Assembly (NCBI RefSeq): GCF_032017025.1
Contig: NZ_DALZQO010000005.1
Coordinates: 71,618-135,617 of the forward strand
Direction: 5' to 3'
Source of the DNA: Hydrogenoanaerobacterium sp032017025
Lineage (GTDB): Bacteria; Bacillota; Clostridia; Oscillospirales; Ruminococcaceae
Length of the DNA stretch: 64,000 nt
A model generated the notes under the pieces. The model searched no databases. It saw only the letters and a program-made list of their open reading frames with translations, and was not told where the DNA came from. Of the stretch, positions 25,524 through 33,183 are shown piece after piece (position 1 is the first letter of the stretch; every line of letters begins with the position of its first letter). The translations under genes and the position numbers were made by a program.

Positions 25524-26720
25524 CTATATGGCAAGTTCACCGCTGAACAGCTTGCTAATAACAGCGGCGGCACTGCCCACAAGCGGTGCGGAGCCACGGA
25601 AGAAAGAGCGCGTTACGCGAATTTCTCTACGCCCTGCCGCAGCTGAGCGGCGGTTTAGGTTTTGGTCGAGCAGCCGTTCCAGTGTACCGCCCTCTGTGGC
25701 GGATTCGTACCCGACAATGATATTGTGGATATCCATCAGGCTTACCGCATTGATGACCGCACGTGCGAGGTATTCGCAAAACTCATCCAAAGCCGCGATT
25801 GCACCGCTGTCGCCACTGTCTGCCATAGTAACAATCTCAGCCCACGAATAGTCACGATGCGGTTTGTTCTCTGCCGAGAGCAACCGCATTTTTTGGTTTA
25901 TCGTATCTAAACTGCTGTAAAGCTCAAGGCAGCCGACGTTGCCGCATGCACATACATCGCCCGAAAAATCAATGGTGGTGTGCCCAAGCTCACCGCTTTG
26001 CCCCATATCACCGTGGTACACCTGATGGTGCAGTACATACCCTGCACCGATACCGCTCTCGATGTGCAAGTAAAGAAAATTCTCCTCCTCTTTGCCGTTA
26101 CCGTAAAGCTTTTCGGCAAGCGCGCCCGCCTTGGCGTCGTTCATCAAATAAGCGGGCAGCCCTGTTTGCTTGTGGATTAGCTCGGGCAGGGGGAGGTTTC
26201 GTATTCCGTAAAAGTTGGGCGGATTTGCAATGGTCTGCGCGATAATATCGACGGGGCCGAGTGCGGCAATGCCCACCGCCAGCATTCTGCTTTGGGAGGC
26301 AGCTTGCAGCCTGTTAAAATGGCTTACCAAATTGTCTACCAAATCTTCAGCTGTGGTAGAATGGTAACTGAACCTTGTCTGTGCAAGGATGTTGCCCTTT
26401 AAATCGCTTTGAATCACGGTGCAAAAGCCGCGCTTTACCAGCATGCCGCATACGCTTGGCGCGTTATCCGCAATATCCAGCACAATTGGTTTTCTGCCCG
26501 CGCCCGAAAACTCGGGCATGGGCGCTTCACGCTCACAAATAAACCCTTCATCCATTAAATCTGCCACAATTTTGCTGGAGGTGGTTTTGGTCAGCCCCGT
26601 TTTGCGTGCAAGCTCCACCCTTGAAACGGGGAATTCTGTGGCGACCAGCCGCAAAATCAGGGCGCGGTTTTTTGTTTTTACGTCACTCAGGTTAAAACCG
26701 GCGTTCATTGGCTTACCCAC
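25524..26720 (-). CDS. ROK family transcriptional repressor (XylR/NagC type)
   Basis: 398 residues. An N-terminal winged helix (about 10-70; ALILRLVATEFPVSRVELAR, GLTKTTSSKIVADLMDEGFI) is fused to a ROK sugar-binding domain with the zinc motif CACGNVGCLELY, preceded by GELGHTTIDFSG. The ATP-phosphate loop near residue 85 is weak, as usual in regulators that bind but do not phosphorylate sugar. Diverges from a ROK kinase gene; a TTAGTAACTAA palindrome lies between the two promoters, making it the likely operator for this protein. Confidence 0.92.
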   Translation of the reverse strand: MGKPMNAGFNLSDVKTKNRALILRLVATEFPVSRVELARKTGLTKTTSSKIVADLMDEGFICEREAPMPEFSGAGRKPIVLDIADNAPSVCGMLVKRGFCTVIQSDLKGNILAQTRFSYHSTTAEDLVDNLVSHFNRLQAASQSRMLAVGIAALGPVDIIAQTIANPPNFYGIRNLPLPELIHKQTGLPAYLMNDAKAGALAEKLYGNGKEEENFLYLHIESGIGAGYVLHHQVYHGDMGQSGELGHTTIDFSGDVCACGNVGCLELYSSLDTINQKMRLLSAENKPHRDYSWAEIVTMADSGDSGAIAALDEFCEYLARAVINAVSLMDIHNIIVGYESATEGGTLERLLDQNLNRRSAAAGRREIRVTRSFFRGSAPLVGSAAAVISKLFSGELAI

Positions 26721-26747
26721 CTCCTATGCATTTTATTTGTTGCATTT

Positions 26748-26776
26748 ATTATAGAGTAAAAAAAGAGAAAAATCAA
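26748..26776 (-). promoter_or_regulatory. Predicted promoter of the first ROK repressor gene
   Basis: On the minus strand TTGATT (26776-26771), 17-base spacer, consensus TATAAT (26753-26748), about 28 bases upstream of the start codon. Confidence 0.65.
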
Positions 26777-26787
26777 TTAGTAACTAA
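26777..26787. promoter_or_regulatory. Palindromic operator TTAGTAACTAA
   Basis: Perfect inverted repeat TTAGT-A-ACTAA located exactly between the -35 boxes of the two divergent promoters (26771-26776 minus, 26790-26795 plus). The half-site matches the TTAGT/ACTAA ends of XylR-type ROK operators as I know them. Confidence 0.6.
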
Positions 26788-26789
26788 AG

Positions 26790-26818
26790 TTGACCAATTA
26801 AAATTTGCATGCTATACT
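26790..26818 (+). promoter_or_regulatory. Predicted promoter of the ROK kinase-SIS operon
   Basis: TTGACC 26790-26795, 17-base spacer, TATACT 26813-26818; leader of about 30 bases before the TTG start at 26855. Confidence 0.7.
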
Positions 26819-26854
26819 GTGAGCAAAGAGAGATACAGGAAAGGATGTGCCCCA

Positions 26855-27832
26855 TTGAAAGTCAGTATTGGAATTGACATTGGCGGAACAAAATGTGCCA
26901 CGGTGCTTGGCAATATGGATGCCTGCGACAGCATTGACAGCCTGATATTGGATAAAATTTCGTTTGCAACCGAGGGGAGCCCCAAGGCTGTGATTGCAAA
27001 GCTGATAGAGTCGACCGATGATTTGCTGCAAAAACACCGCATCAGCCGCGAAATGCTGCACAGCATCGGTATCAGCTGCGGTGGGCCGCTCGACAGCAAA
27101 AAAGGCGTAATTCTAGGGCCACCCAACCTGCCGGGGTGGGACGAGGTCGCTATCTGTGCGGAGTTTGAGGCACATTATCATATCCCTGTGCGTTTAGAGA
27201 ATGATGCCAACGCCTGTGCGGTGGCAGAGTGGAAGTTCGGCGCAGCGCGTGGTTACCGCAATGTGGTGTTCCTCACCTGCGGCACAGGGCTTGGCGCAGG
27301 GCTGATTTTAGACGGCAGACTGTACAGCGGCACCAACGATATGGCGGGCGAGGTAGGGCATGTACGCCTTACCCAAGCAGGGCCTGTGGGCTACGGCAAG
27401 GCAGGCTCGTTTGAGGGCTTGTGCAGCGGCGGCGGAATTGCCCAGCTTGCCAAAATGCGCATTCTTGAAAAGCTGCAGGCAGGCGAGAAGCCCGAGTTGT
27501 GCCCCAGCATGGCAGCACTTGATGACATCACCACAAAAGATGTGGCAATTGCGGCGAATGCAGGGGATGAGTTTGCAAAAAGTATACTCGCCGAAAGTGC
27601 GCGCTACCTCGGCATGGGGCTTTCCATTTTAATTGACATCCTCAACCCTGAGGTAATTGTGCTGGGCAGTGTTTACCAGCGCAACGCCGCTATGATGTAC
27701 CCCTATGTACAGGAGGTAGTAGAGCGCGAGGCTCTGCCGCTGTCACATCAAGTGTGCCGTATTTTGCCTGCCGAGCTGGGCGACCGCGTTGGCGACTGCG
27801 CCGCATTGGCACTTACACTTTTGGAAGAATGA
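26855..27832 (+). CDS. ROK family sugar kinase lacking the zinc motif
   Basis: 325 residues, cytoplasmic sugar kinase. Phosphate loop SIGIDIGGTKCATVLG at the N-terminus, sugar-binding NDANACAVAEW, adenosine loop CGTGLGAGLILDGRLYSG, and NDMAGEVGHVRL with the catalytic-site histidine. The usual CxCGxxGCxE zinc-binding stretch is replaced by GYGKAGSFEGLCSGGG, marking a particular clade; the sugar cannot be inferred from it. The start is TTG 26855, 9 bases after AAAGGA; upstream codons in the frame lie in the promoter. Followed after 24 bases by a GmhA-like isomerase, so the phosphorylated sugar is probably its substrate. Confidence 0.88.
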   Translation: MKVSIGIDIGGTKCATVLGNMDACDSIDSLILDKISFATEGSPKAVIAKLIESTDDLLQKHRISREMLHSIGISCGGPLDSKKGVILGPPNLPGWDEVAICAEFEAHYHIPVRLENDANACAVAEWKFGAARGYRNVVFLTCGTGLGAGLILDGRLYSGTNDMAGEVGHVRLTQAGPVGYGKAGSFEGLCSGGGIAQLAKMRILEKLQAGEKPELCPSMAALDDITTKDVAIAANAGDEFAKSILAESARYLGMGLSILIDILNPEVIVLGSVYQRNAAMMYPYVQEVVEREALPLSHQVCRILPAELGDRVGDCAALALTLLEE

Positions 27833-27856
27833 AACGGTTTGAAAGGATGAGTTTAC

Positions 27857-28504
27857 ATGAAAGATCATGTTAAAAAAATATTGGATGAACTTTTAGCGCG
27901 CTTTGACTGTTTGCGCGGTTGTGAGAAAGAAATTGTTACAGCTTACCAGCTGATGGAGGAGTGCTACACCCACGGCGGTAAAGTACTGATTTGCGGCAAC
28001 GGCGGCAGCCAGGCCGATGCAGACCACATTGTGGGAGAGCTAATGAAGGGCTTTCTTTTGAAGAGACCCGTTTCACGGGAATATGCCACGCAGCTCGGCA
28101 GAGATTTTGAAGACGGCGCATACCTTGCCGCAAACCTGCAGGGTGCACTGCCTGCCATCTCACTGGGAAACCACAATGCGCTGCTCACCGCTTTTTCCAA
28201 CGATGTGGCACCCGATATGGGCTTTGCACAGCAGGTGTTTGGCTACGGCAAAAAAGGCGATGTTCTCATTGGGCTGACCACCTCAGGCAACTCGGGCAAT
28301 GTTGTTAATGCTGCCAAAATTGCAAAATCGCTCGGAGTTTCGGTTGTTTCCATTACCGGCGCTGGTGGCGGAAAAATTGCCGCACTTAGCGACAGCGCCA
28401 TTCAGCTGCCCGCAACCGAAACCTACTTGGTGCAGGAGCTCACCCTGCCGGTTTACCATGCGCTGTGCGCTATGATAGAAACGCATTTCTTTGCCTGTTC
28501 CTAA
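27857..28504 (+). CDS. SIS-domain sugar-phosphate isomerase (GmhA-like)
   Basis: 215 residues. Sugar-phosphate isomerase fold: phosphate-binding GGKVLICGNGGSQADADHI (about 40-58) and LTTSGNSGNVVNAA (about 140-153). The metal/catalytic pattern of phosphoheptose isomerase (GmhA), H-x3-E and Q-x7-H, is present as H57/E61 and Q193/H201. GmhA converts sedoheptulose 7-phosphate to D-glycero-D-manno-heptose 7-phosphate. An insert around 65-100 (KRPVSREYATQLGRDFEDGA) is longer than in the E. coli enzyme. It forms an operon with the ROK kinase, so a dedicated ketose- or aldose-phosphate isomerase is likely; no LPS heptose genes are nearby. Confidence 0.85.
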   Translation: MKDHVKKILDELLARFDCLRGCEKEIVTAYQLMEECYTHGGKVLICGNGGSQADADHIVGELMKGFLLKRPVSREYATQLGRDFEDGAYLAANLQGALPAISLGNHNALLTAFSNDVAPDMGFAQQVFGYGKKGDVLIGLTTSGNSGNVVNAAKIAKSLGVSVVSITGAGGGKIAALSDSAIQLPATETYLVQELTLPVYHALCAMIETHFFACS

Positions 28505-28518
28505 ACCCAACCATAAAA

Positions 28519-28560
28519 AACAAAAAGGGCTTCCGTTTTTTACGGAAGTCCCTTTTGTTT
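28519..28560. terminator. Bidirectional terminator between SIS and second ROK repressor genes
   Basis: Arms CAAAAAGGGCTTCCGT (28521-28536) and ACGGAAGTCCCTTTTG (28542-28557), nearly complementary, with T runs on both strands. Confidence 0.88.
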
Positions 28561-29715
28561 TTATAGCTGCTGATTAAAATAACGGCTGAGCACTGCCGAG
28601 GTGCTGGATATTGCCGCAGCATCTGTACCGAGCTGGGAGGGCAGCACCGCTACCGGGTGAGCCTTTCGGATGATCGACTGGCGGTCAATCATCACATTCA
28701 GCTTTGAAATGAGCAGTTCGGGGCGGTAGTTAAACTCACCGTAAAGCACAACCGAATCTAGGTCGAACAGGTTGATGGAACCGATAAACGCGCAGGCAAG
28801 GCGGCTTGCCTGATAATCAATCACCGCAAGGGCATGGCTGTCGCCATCGTAGGCGGCGTCCACCAGCTTGTGGTAATCATCAAACTCAAAGCGATTCTTG
28901 AGCGCCGCCATCGTCGCATAAAGCTCCAAACAGCCGCGGTTGCCACACGAGCAAAGCTCGCCGCCGCAGTCGATGCTGGTGTGCCCGAGCTCCCCTGCGT
29001 AGCCTGCAAAGCCACGGTAAATGCGCCCGTCCNNNNNNNNNNCGCATGAACCTATGCCGTCGGAGATAGTGACAAACATCGAGTTGCGGTAATCCCCCAT
29101 TGAGCCACGGAAGTATTCGGTGATGGCAAATAGCACCGAGTTATTCTCCAGCAGCACAGGCAGGTCAAATTCCTCCTTCAGGCGGCTTACAATAGCAACA
29201 TTGTGGAACAGGCTGAAGTTGGGGGGCATTAAAATGGTGCCCGACTGATAATCCAGCGGGCCGGGGCTGCTGATGCCGATGCCGATGACACGGTCGTAGG
29301 GAATTTTGTTTTTACTCAGCAACAAGCGGATTGTGCTGCTGATCCATGCCAGTGCAGCACTGCTGTCTTGGTAGTTTTCGGTGTGGCTTTCAGTCGAATC
29401 AATCAGCTCAGAGCCGAGGTCGGTGATTGAAACAATCAGCCTCTTTCTGTGCAGCGACACCCCCACCGCGTAGCGGTAATCTTTGACAATATCGAGCAAA
29501 ATGGGTTTTCGCCCTTTTTGAGTATCGCTGGTTCCAACCTCTATGAGCTGCCCTTCCTGTATCAGGGTGCCTGTAATCATAGTAACGGCCGATTTTGTCA
29601 GGCTCGTCTGCGCCGAAAGCTGTGCCCGCGACATGGGCTGTTTTCTGAGCAGGCTGAAGATCAGCGCACGGTTATCGTTTTTCAGCGTGCTCACATTGGA
29701 AGCATTATTTTTCAT
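28561..29715 (-). CDS. ROK family transcriptional repressor, interrupted by an assembly gap
   Basis: About 384 residues. Winged helix about 12-70 (ALIFSLLRKQPMSRAQLSAQ, SLTKSAVTMITGTLIQEG), then the ROK domain with NNSVLFAITEYFRGS, GELGHTSIDCGGELC and zinc motif CSCGNRGCLELY. Ten N at 29033-29042 interrupt the adenosine loop between GIGSC and DGRIYRG. Homologues, including the ROK repressor 3 kb away, have three residues where four unknown codons are written here, so the real gap probably differs from 10 bases. Diverges from the glycyl radical enzyme operon, whose start carries a good palindrome, so it is the likely specific repressor. Confidence 0.88.
   Translation of the reverse strand: MKNNASNVSTLKNDNRALIFSLLRKQPMSRAQLSAQTSLTKSAVTMITGTLIQEGQLIEVGTSDTQKGRKPILLDIVKDYRYAVGVSLHRKRLIVSITDLGSELIDSTESHTENYQDSSAALAWISSTIRLLLSKNKIPYDRVIGIGISSPGPLDYQSGTILMPPNFSLFHNVAIVSRLKEEFDLPVLLENNSVLFAITEYFRGSMGDYRNSMFVTISDGIGSCXXXXDGRIYRGFAGYAGELGHTSIDCGGELCSCGNRGCLELYATMAALKNRFEFDDYHKLVDAAYDGDSHALAVIDYQASRLACAFIGSINLFDLDSVVLYGEFNYRPELLISKLNVMIDRQSIIRKAHPVAVLPSQLGTDAAAISSTSAVLSRYFNQQL
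29033..29042. other. Assembly gap (10 N)
   Basis: Ten undetermined bases inside the ROK repressor gene. The reading frame stays open across it, but the length is probably a placeholder. Confidence 0.99.
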
Positions 29716-29751
29716 GAGGAACTCCTCTTTTCTGTGATCTCAAACAATTCT

Positions 29752-29780
29752 ATTGTACGTTGTTATGAACATGATGTAAA
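29752..29780 (-). promoter_or_regulatory. Predicted promoter of the second ROK repressor gene
   Basis: On the minus strand TTTACA (29780-29775), 17-base spacer, TACAAT (29757-29752). An ACAAT-TCT-ATTGT inverted repeat overlaps the -10 region and could be an autoregulatory site. Confidence 0.6.
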
Positions 29781-29841
29781 TATCTCTTGGTTTTTTTCAA
29801 AAACATATTGCATTTTTCTTCGCGCCATAGTACAATTCAGG

Positions 29842-29864
29842 TATAATAGTTCAAAGCTTGAACT
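29842..29864 (+). promoter_or_regulatory. -10 box and operator of the glycyl radical enzyme operon
   Basis: Consensus TATAAT at 29842-29847 is followed immediately by the perfect inverted repeat AGTTCAA-AGC-TTGAACT (29848-29864), which would cover the transcription start: classic repressor placement. The -35 region (TTCGCG at 17 bases) is poor. The divergent ROK repressor is the obvious candidate ligand sensor. Confidence 0.65.
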
Positions 29865-29912
29865 AATTAATAGCACAAAACAACCACCTTGTCAAATAGG
29901 AGGGCTTTTATT

Positions 29913-30782
29913 ATGGTAATTAATGTATTTCAAAAGGGGTTTAACTACTCGCAGGACGGCCCCGGCAACCGTCTGGTTTACCACCTGCAGGGCTGCAATA
30001 TGCGCTGCAAATGGTGCTCAAACCCCGAAGGAATACCTGTGGCTGCGCCGCTGATGGTGCTGAGTGACCACCTGCGCCCTGAAATATGCCCTTACGGCGC
30101 AATTAAAGACGGTAAACTCGACCGTTCTTTTTGCAAAACCTGTACCACACGCGACTGCGTGACCGTAAACAAAAACACCTCGCTGGTAAACAAATGCGAA
30201 ACCTACGAGGTAGACGAGCTGGTGGAGGAGGCAAAGCGCAGCGCACCGATGTTTTTTGAAAACGGCGGCGTTACACTCACCGGAGGTGAGGTTACCCTGC
30301 AGTTTGAAGCGGTAAAAGAGCTGCTTACCAAGCTCAAACAGGCGGGTATCCATACCGCTATTGAGAGCAATGCGTCTCACCCGCGCTTCAGCGAGCTGTT
30401 CCCCGTCATCGATTACCTGATTATGGATTTTAAGCATTACGACAATGAAAAACACAAAAAGTTTACCGGCGTTACCTGCGAGCAGAACAAAAAAAACCTG
30501 ATTAAGGCACTGGAATCGGGCAAGCAGATGAGTGTGCGCATCCCTCTCATCAACGGCTTCAACGCTTCGCCCGAGGATATAGACGGGTTTTTAGCTTGTC
30601 TGCAGGGGCATAACAGCGAAAACGCCACCTTTGAGATATTAAGCTACCATGAATATGGTAAGGATAAATGGGAGCAGTGCGGGCTTACCTACGAGATGAA
30701 AGACGCACATGTCAACGCGGATACCGTAAAAGCATTTGAAGATAAACTGAAATCCAACGGCTACCATGTAGTTCGTACCTAA
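29913..30782 (+). CDS. Radical SAM activating enzyme of the glycyl radical enzyme
   Basis: 289 residues. It uses SAM and a [4Fe-4S] cluster to abstract hydrogen from the glycine of its partner. Cluster motif C28-x3-C32-x2-C35 (GCNMRCKWCSNPEG); a GG motif appears as GGVTLTGGEVTLQ near 125. The ferredoxin-like insert that normally holds two extra clusters is reduced to one set, C59-x14-C74-x2-C77-x4-C82. ATG 29913 follows AGGAGGG; the frame opens earlier at a TTG (29889) without a site. The partner enzyme gene starts 15 bases after its stop. Confidence 0.93.
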   Translation: MVINVFQKGFNYSQDGPGNRLVYHLQGCNMRCKWCSNPEGIPVAAPLMVLSDHLRPEICPYGAIKDGKLDRSFCKTCTTRDCVTVNKNTSLVNKCETYEVDELVEEAKRSAPMFFENGGVTLTGGEVTLQFEAVKELLTKLKQAGIHTAIESNASHPRFSELFPVIDYLIMDFKHYDNEKHKKFTGVTCEQNKKNLIKALESGKQMSVRIPLINGFNASPEDIDGFLACLQGHNSENATFEILSYHEYGKDKWEQCGLTYEMKDAHVNADTVKAFEDKLKSNGYHVVRT

Positions 30783-30797
30783 AGGAGGAAACAGGAT

Positions 30798-33170
30798 ATG
30801 AGCATTAAAAACATTTACACACCCGAAAAAATTACCCAAAAAGCAAAGGATCTGTTTGTAGAGGAACGTGCCAAAAAACGCCTGGATGGCTGGTTTTATA
30901 TCAAAGAGATTCAGAAAAACTGCGCCGAAAAATATGCCGATTGCCCGCGTGAGCTGAAATCTGCCGAATTACTGCGTGAGGTTGCCAAGGCGCTGCCCAT
31001 CAGCATCAGCGAGCATGCAATTTTTGCGGGCACGCAGAGCGACTCTTTCGCACGCAGCTATGCGCTCATCAACCCCTCCTTCGAGGTGGAATCGTTCGCA
31101 GGCTACTGCGACCCCACCGCTGTATTTGGCGATATTGAGCCAAACGAAGAAATCACCCGCGAAAAAATTGAAGAAATGCGTGCCTATGATAAAAAGAGCG
31201 ATTATGTAAAAGCACTCGACAACACCTACACCCCGGTGCGCCAGTATACAGGTGAGGTTGCATTCTTTATTGAGCAGGTCACCGGTCATGTCATCGCCGA
31301 TTTCCGCCCCGCGCTGGCACACGGCGTTAACGCTCTGATTGCCGAGGTTGACGAAAAACTCAAAACCGTTACCGACGAAACCCGCCGCACCAACTATCGG
31401 GCGATGCGCATTGCACTTGAATCGGTTCTGATTCTGGCACAGCGCTATGCCGATTGTGCCGATGCATTGGCGCAAACCGCAGGTGAAGCCCGCAAGGCCG
31501 AGCTTAAACTTTTGGCAGATACCCTGCGCCGCGTACCCGCAAGCGGAGCAAGCAACCTGTACGAGGCAATCCAGAGCTTTATTCTGCTGTGGCAGGTTAT
31601 GTGCATGGAGCAGTCGCCCAACCCATTTGCGTTTTCGGTGGGCAATGCAGACCGTATTTTTGAGCCTTACCGCGCTAAGGAGGATCTCGACCGCGGCACC
31701 GCTGCCGCACTGCTCAAACATCTGCTGGTATTCTACAATGTAGGCGACCGCAGCTGGGCAATTTCACAAAACCTAATTGCAGGCGGCAAGGCGAACGACG
31801 GTACAGATCTCACCAACCCCACCACCTACGCGTTGTTTGACGCTTACTACGATATGAACCTGCCGCAGCCCATCCTTTCGGTAAAGCTACACAAGAACAC
31901 ACCGGCTGAGCTGTATGCCGAAATGGGCAGATTCTTCTTTACTCCCGGCTGCCTCACCCCCTCGCTGTTCAACGATGATTCAATGTTCGAGGTGCTGCGT
32001 GCAAGCGGTGTTGAGGATTGCGACCTCGAGGATTACGCGATTGCAGGCTGTCAGGAGCCGCTGATTATGGGACGCGACAACGGCAACACCACCAACAGCT
32101 GGTTGAACCTTGCCAAGATTTTGGAGCTGACATTGACAGGTGGTGTATCGAGCATTACAGGTGCTGAAATTGGCTCGGTGCACAAAATGGCAGACCCCGC
32201 ATCGCTGCTCAAAAACATCCGCACCTTGTTCTATGAAAACCTCGATTTTTATGTGAAGAAGATGGTGGAGGCGGCAAACAACGCTTCCAGAGCGGTTTCG
32301 CTGCTGCCTGTGCCGTTCCTCAGCACGCTGATGGGCGGAATTGAAAGCGGCTACGACATGCGCGATACCGAGCATCAGGGTACCAAATACAACGGCAGCG
32401 GCTGCCTTATCCACGGGCTTTCCATCGTTGCAGATTCGTTTACTGCAATCGATCGTCTGCTTGCAGAGCGTCCGCAGGATGCACAGCGCCTGCTTGATGC
32501 AATAAAGAACAACTTTGAGGGCGATGAGGAGCTGCGCCAGTACCTGCTCACCTGCCCCAAATACGGCAACAATATCGAGGGTGTCGACCTTGAAACGGCT
32601 GAGATTGCGAACAAGGTTTCCGACCTCATTTCATCGCAGAAAAACTACTTGGGTAACCCATTCCGCCCCGACTATGCAACCCCTTCCACCCATCTGCTTT
32701 ACGGCTACTGGGTGGGCGCAACCCCCGACGGGCGAAATGCGCGCGAAATGCTGGGCTACGGCATCGATCCGTTCTATGGTGACGCACAGTCCGGTTTGGG
32801 CTTCCGTACCCTCTCAAATATGCGCCTGCCGTTTGGCAAAATGAACGGCGGCTATGCTTCCCACTTTGGTATTGACCCCAAATACTTCAAAACAAAAACC
32901 TACGAGGAGAAGGGCATTGAGTTTAAGAACCGTGTAATTGCACCGCTGTTCTTCAACGCAGCGAACAATCAGCTGGCGCCGTTCTACCTGTATGTCAATG
33001 TTACAACCCCCGAAATTCTCCGCAAAGTGATGGAGAACCCCAAAAAGTATGCTCCAAGCGGTGTTTATATCATGAGAATCCACGGAACATTTGTAAACTT
33101 CCTCGATCTTTCGCCCGCAATCCAAAACGATATCATCAAACGTCTGGATTTGGAGTCGACCTCGATGTAA
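30798..33170 (+). CDS. Glycyl radical enzyme of unknown substrate (PFL-like family)
   Basis: 790 residues, the usual length of the eliminase/dehydratase-type glycyl radical enzymes. The active-site cysteine is C418 in YAIAGCQEPL, with E420 two residues on as the general base used by dehydratases, lyases and decarboxylases (their common form is GCVEP, so Q419 is unusual). The glycyl domain keeps the layout NNQLAPFYLYVNVTTPEIL, then YIMRIHGTFVNFLDLSPA, with the radical glycine at G763. Typical enzymes have R-V-S-G-Y; here it is R-I-H-G-T. Sitting between its activase and sugar kinase, isomerase and mutarotase genes, it probably acts on a sugar, polyol or sugar phosphate. AAAGGAGG precedes the ATG. 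Confidence 0.9.
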   Translation: MSIKNIYTPEKITQKAKDLFVEERAKKRLDGWFYIKEIQKNCAEKYADCPRELKSAELLREVAKALPISISEHAIFAGTQSDSFARSYALINPSFEVESFAGYCDPTAVFGDIEPNEEITREKIEEMRAYDKKSDYVKALDNTYTPVRQYTGEVAFFIEQVTGHVIADFRPALAHGVNALIAEVDEKLKTVTDETRRTNYRAMRIALESVLILAQRYADCADALAQTAGEARKAELKLLADTLRRVPASGASNLYEAIQSFILLWQVMCMEQSPNPFAFSVGNADRIFEPYRAKEDLDRGTAAALLKHLLVFYNVGDRSWAISQNLIAGGKANDGTDLTNPTTYALFDAYYDMNLPQPILSVKLHKNTPAELYAEMGRFFFTPGCLTPSLFNDDSMFEVLRASGVEDCDLEDYAIAGCQEPLIMGRDNGNTTNSWLNLAKILELTLTGGVSSITGAEIGSVHKMADPASLLKNIRTLFYENLDFYVKKMVEAANNASRAVSLLPVPFLSTLMGGIESGYDMRDTEHQGTKYNGSGCLIHGLSIVADSFTAIDRLLAERPQDAQRLLDAIKNNFEGDEELRQYLLTCPKYGNNIEGVDLETAEIANKVSDLISSQKNYLGNPFRPDYATPSTHLLYGYWVGATPDGRNAREMLGYGIDPFYGDAQSGLGFRTLSNMRLPFGKMNGGYASHFGIDPKYFKTKTYEEKGIEFKNRVIAPLFFNAANNQLAPFYLYVNVTTPEILRKVMENPKKYAPSGVYIMRIHGTFVNFLDLSPAIQNDIIKRLDLESTSM

Positions 33171-33183
33171 AGGAGAAAATGAT

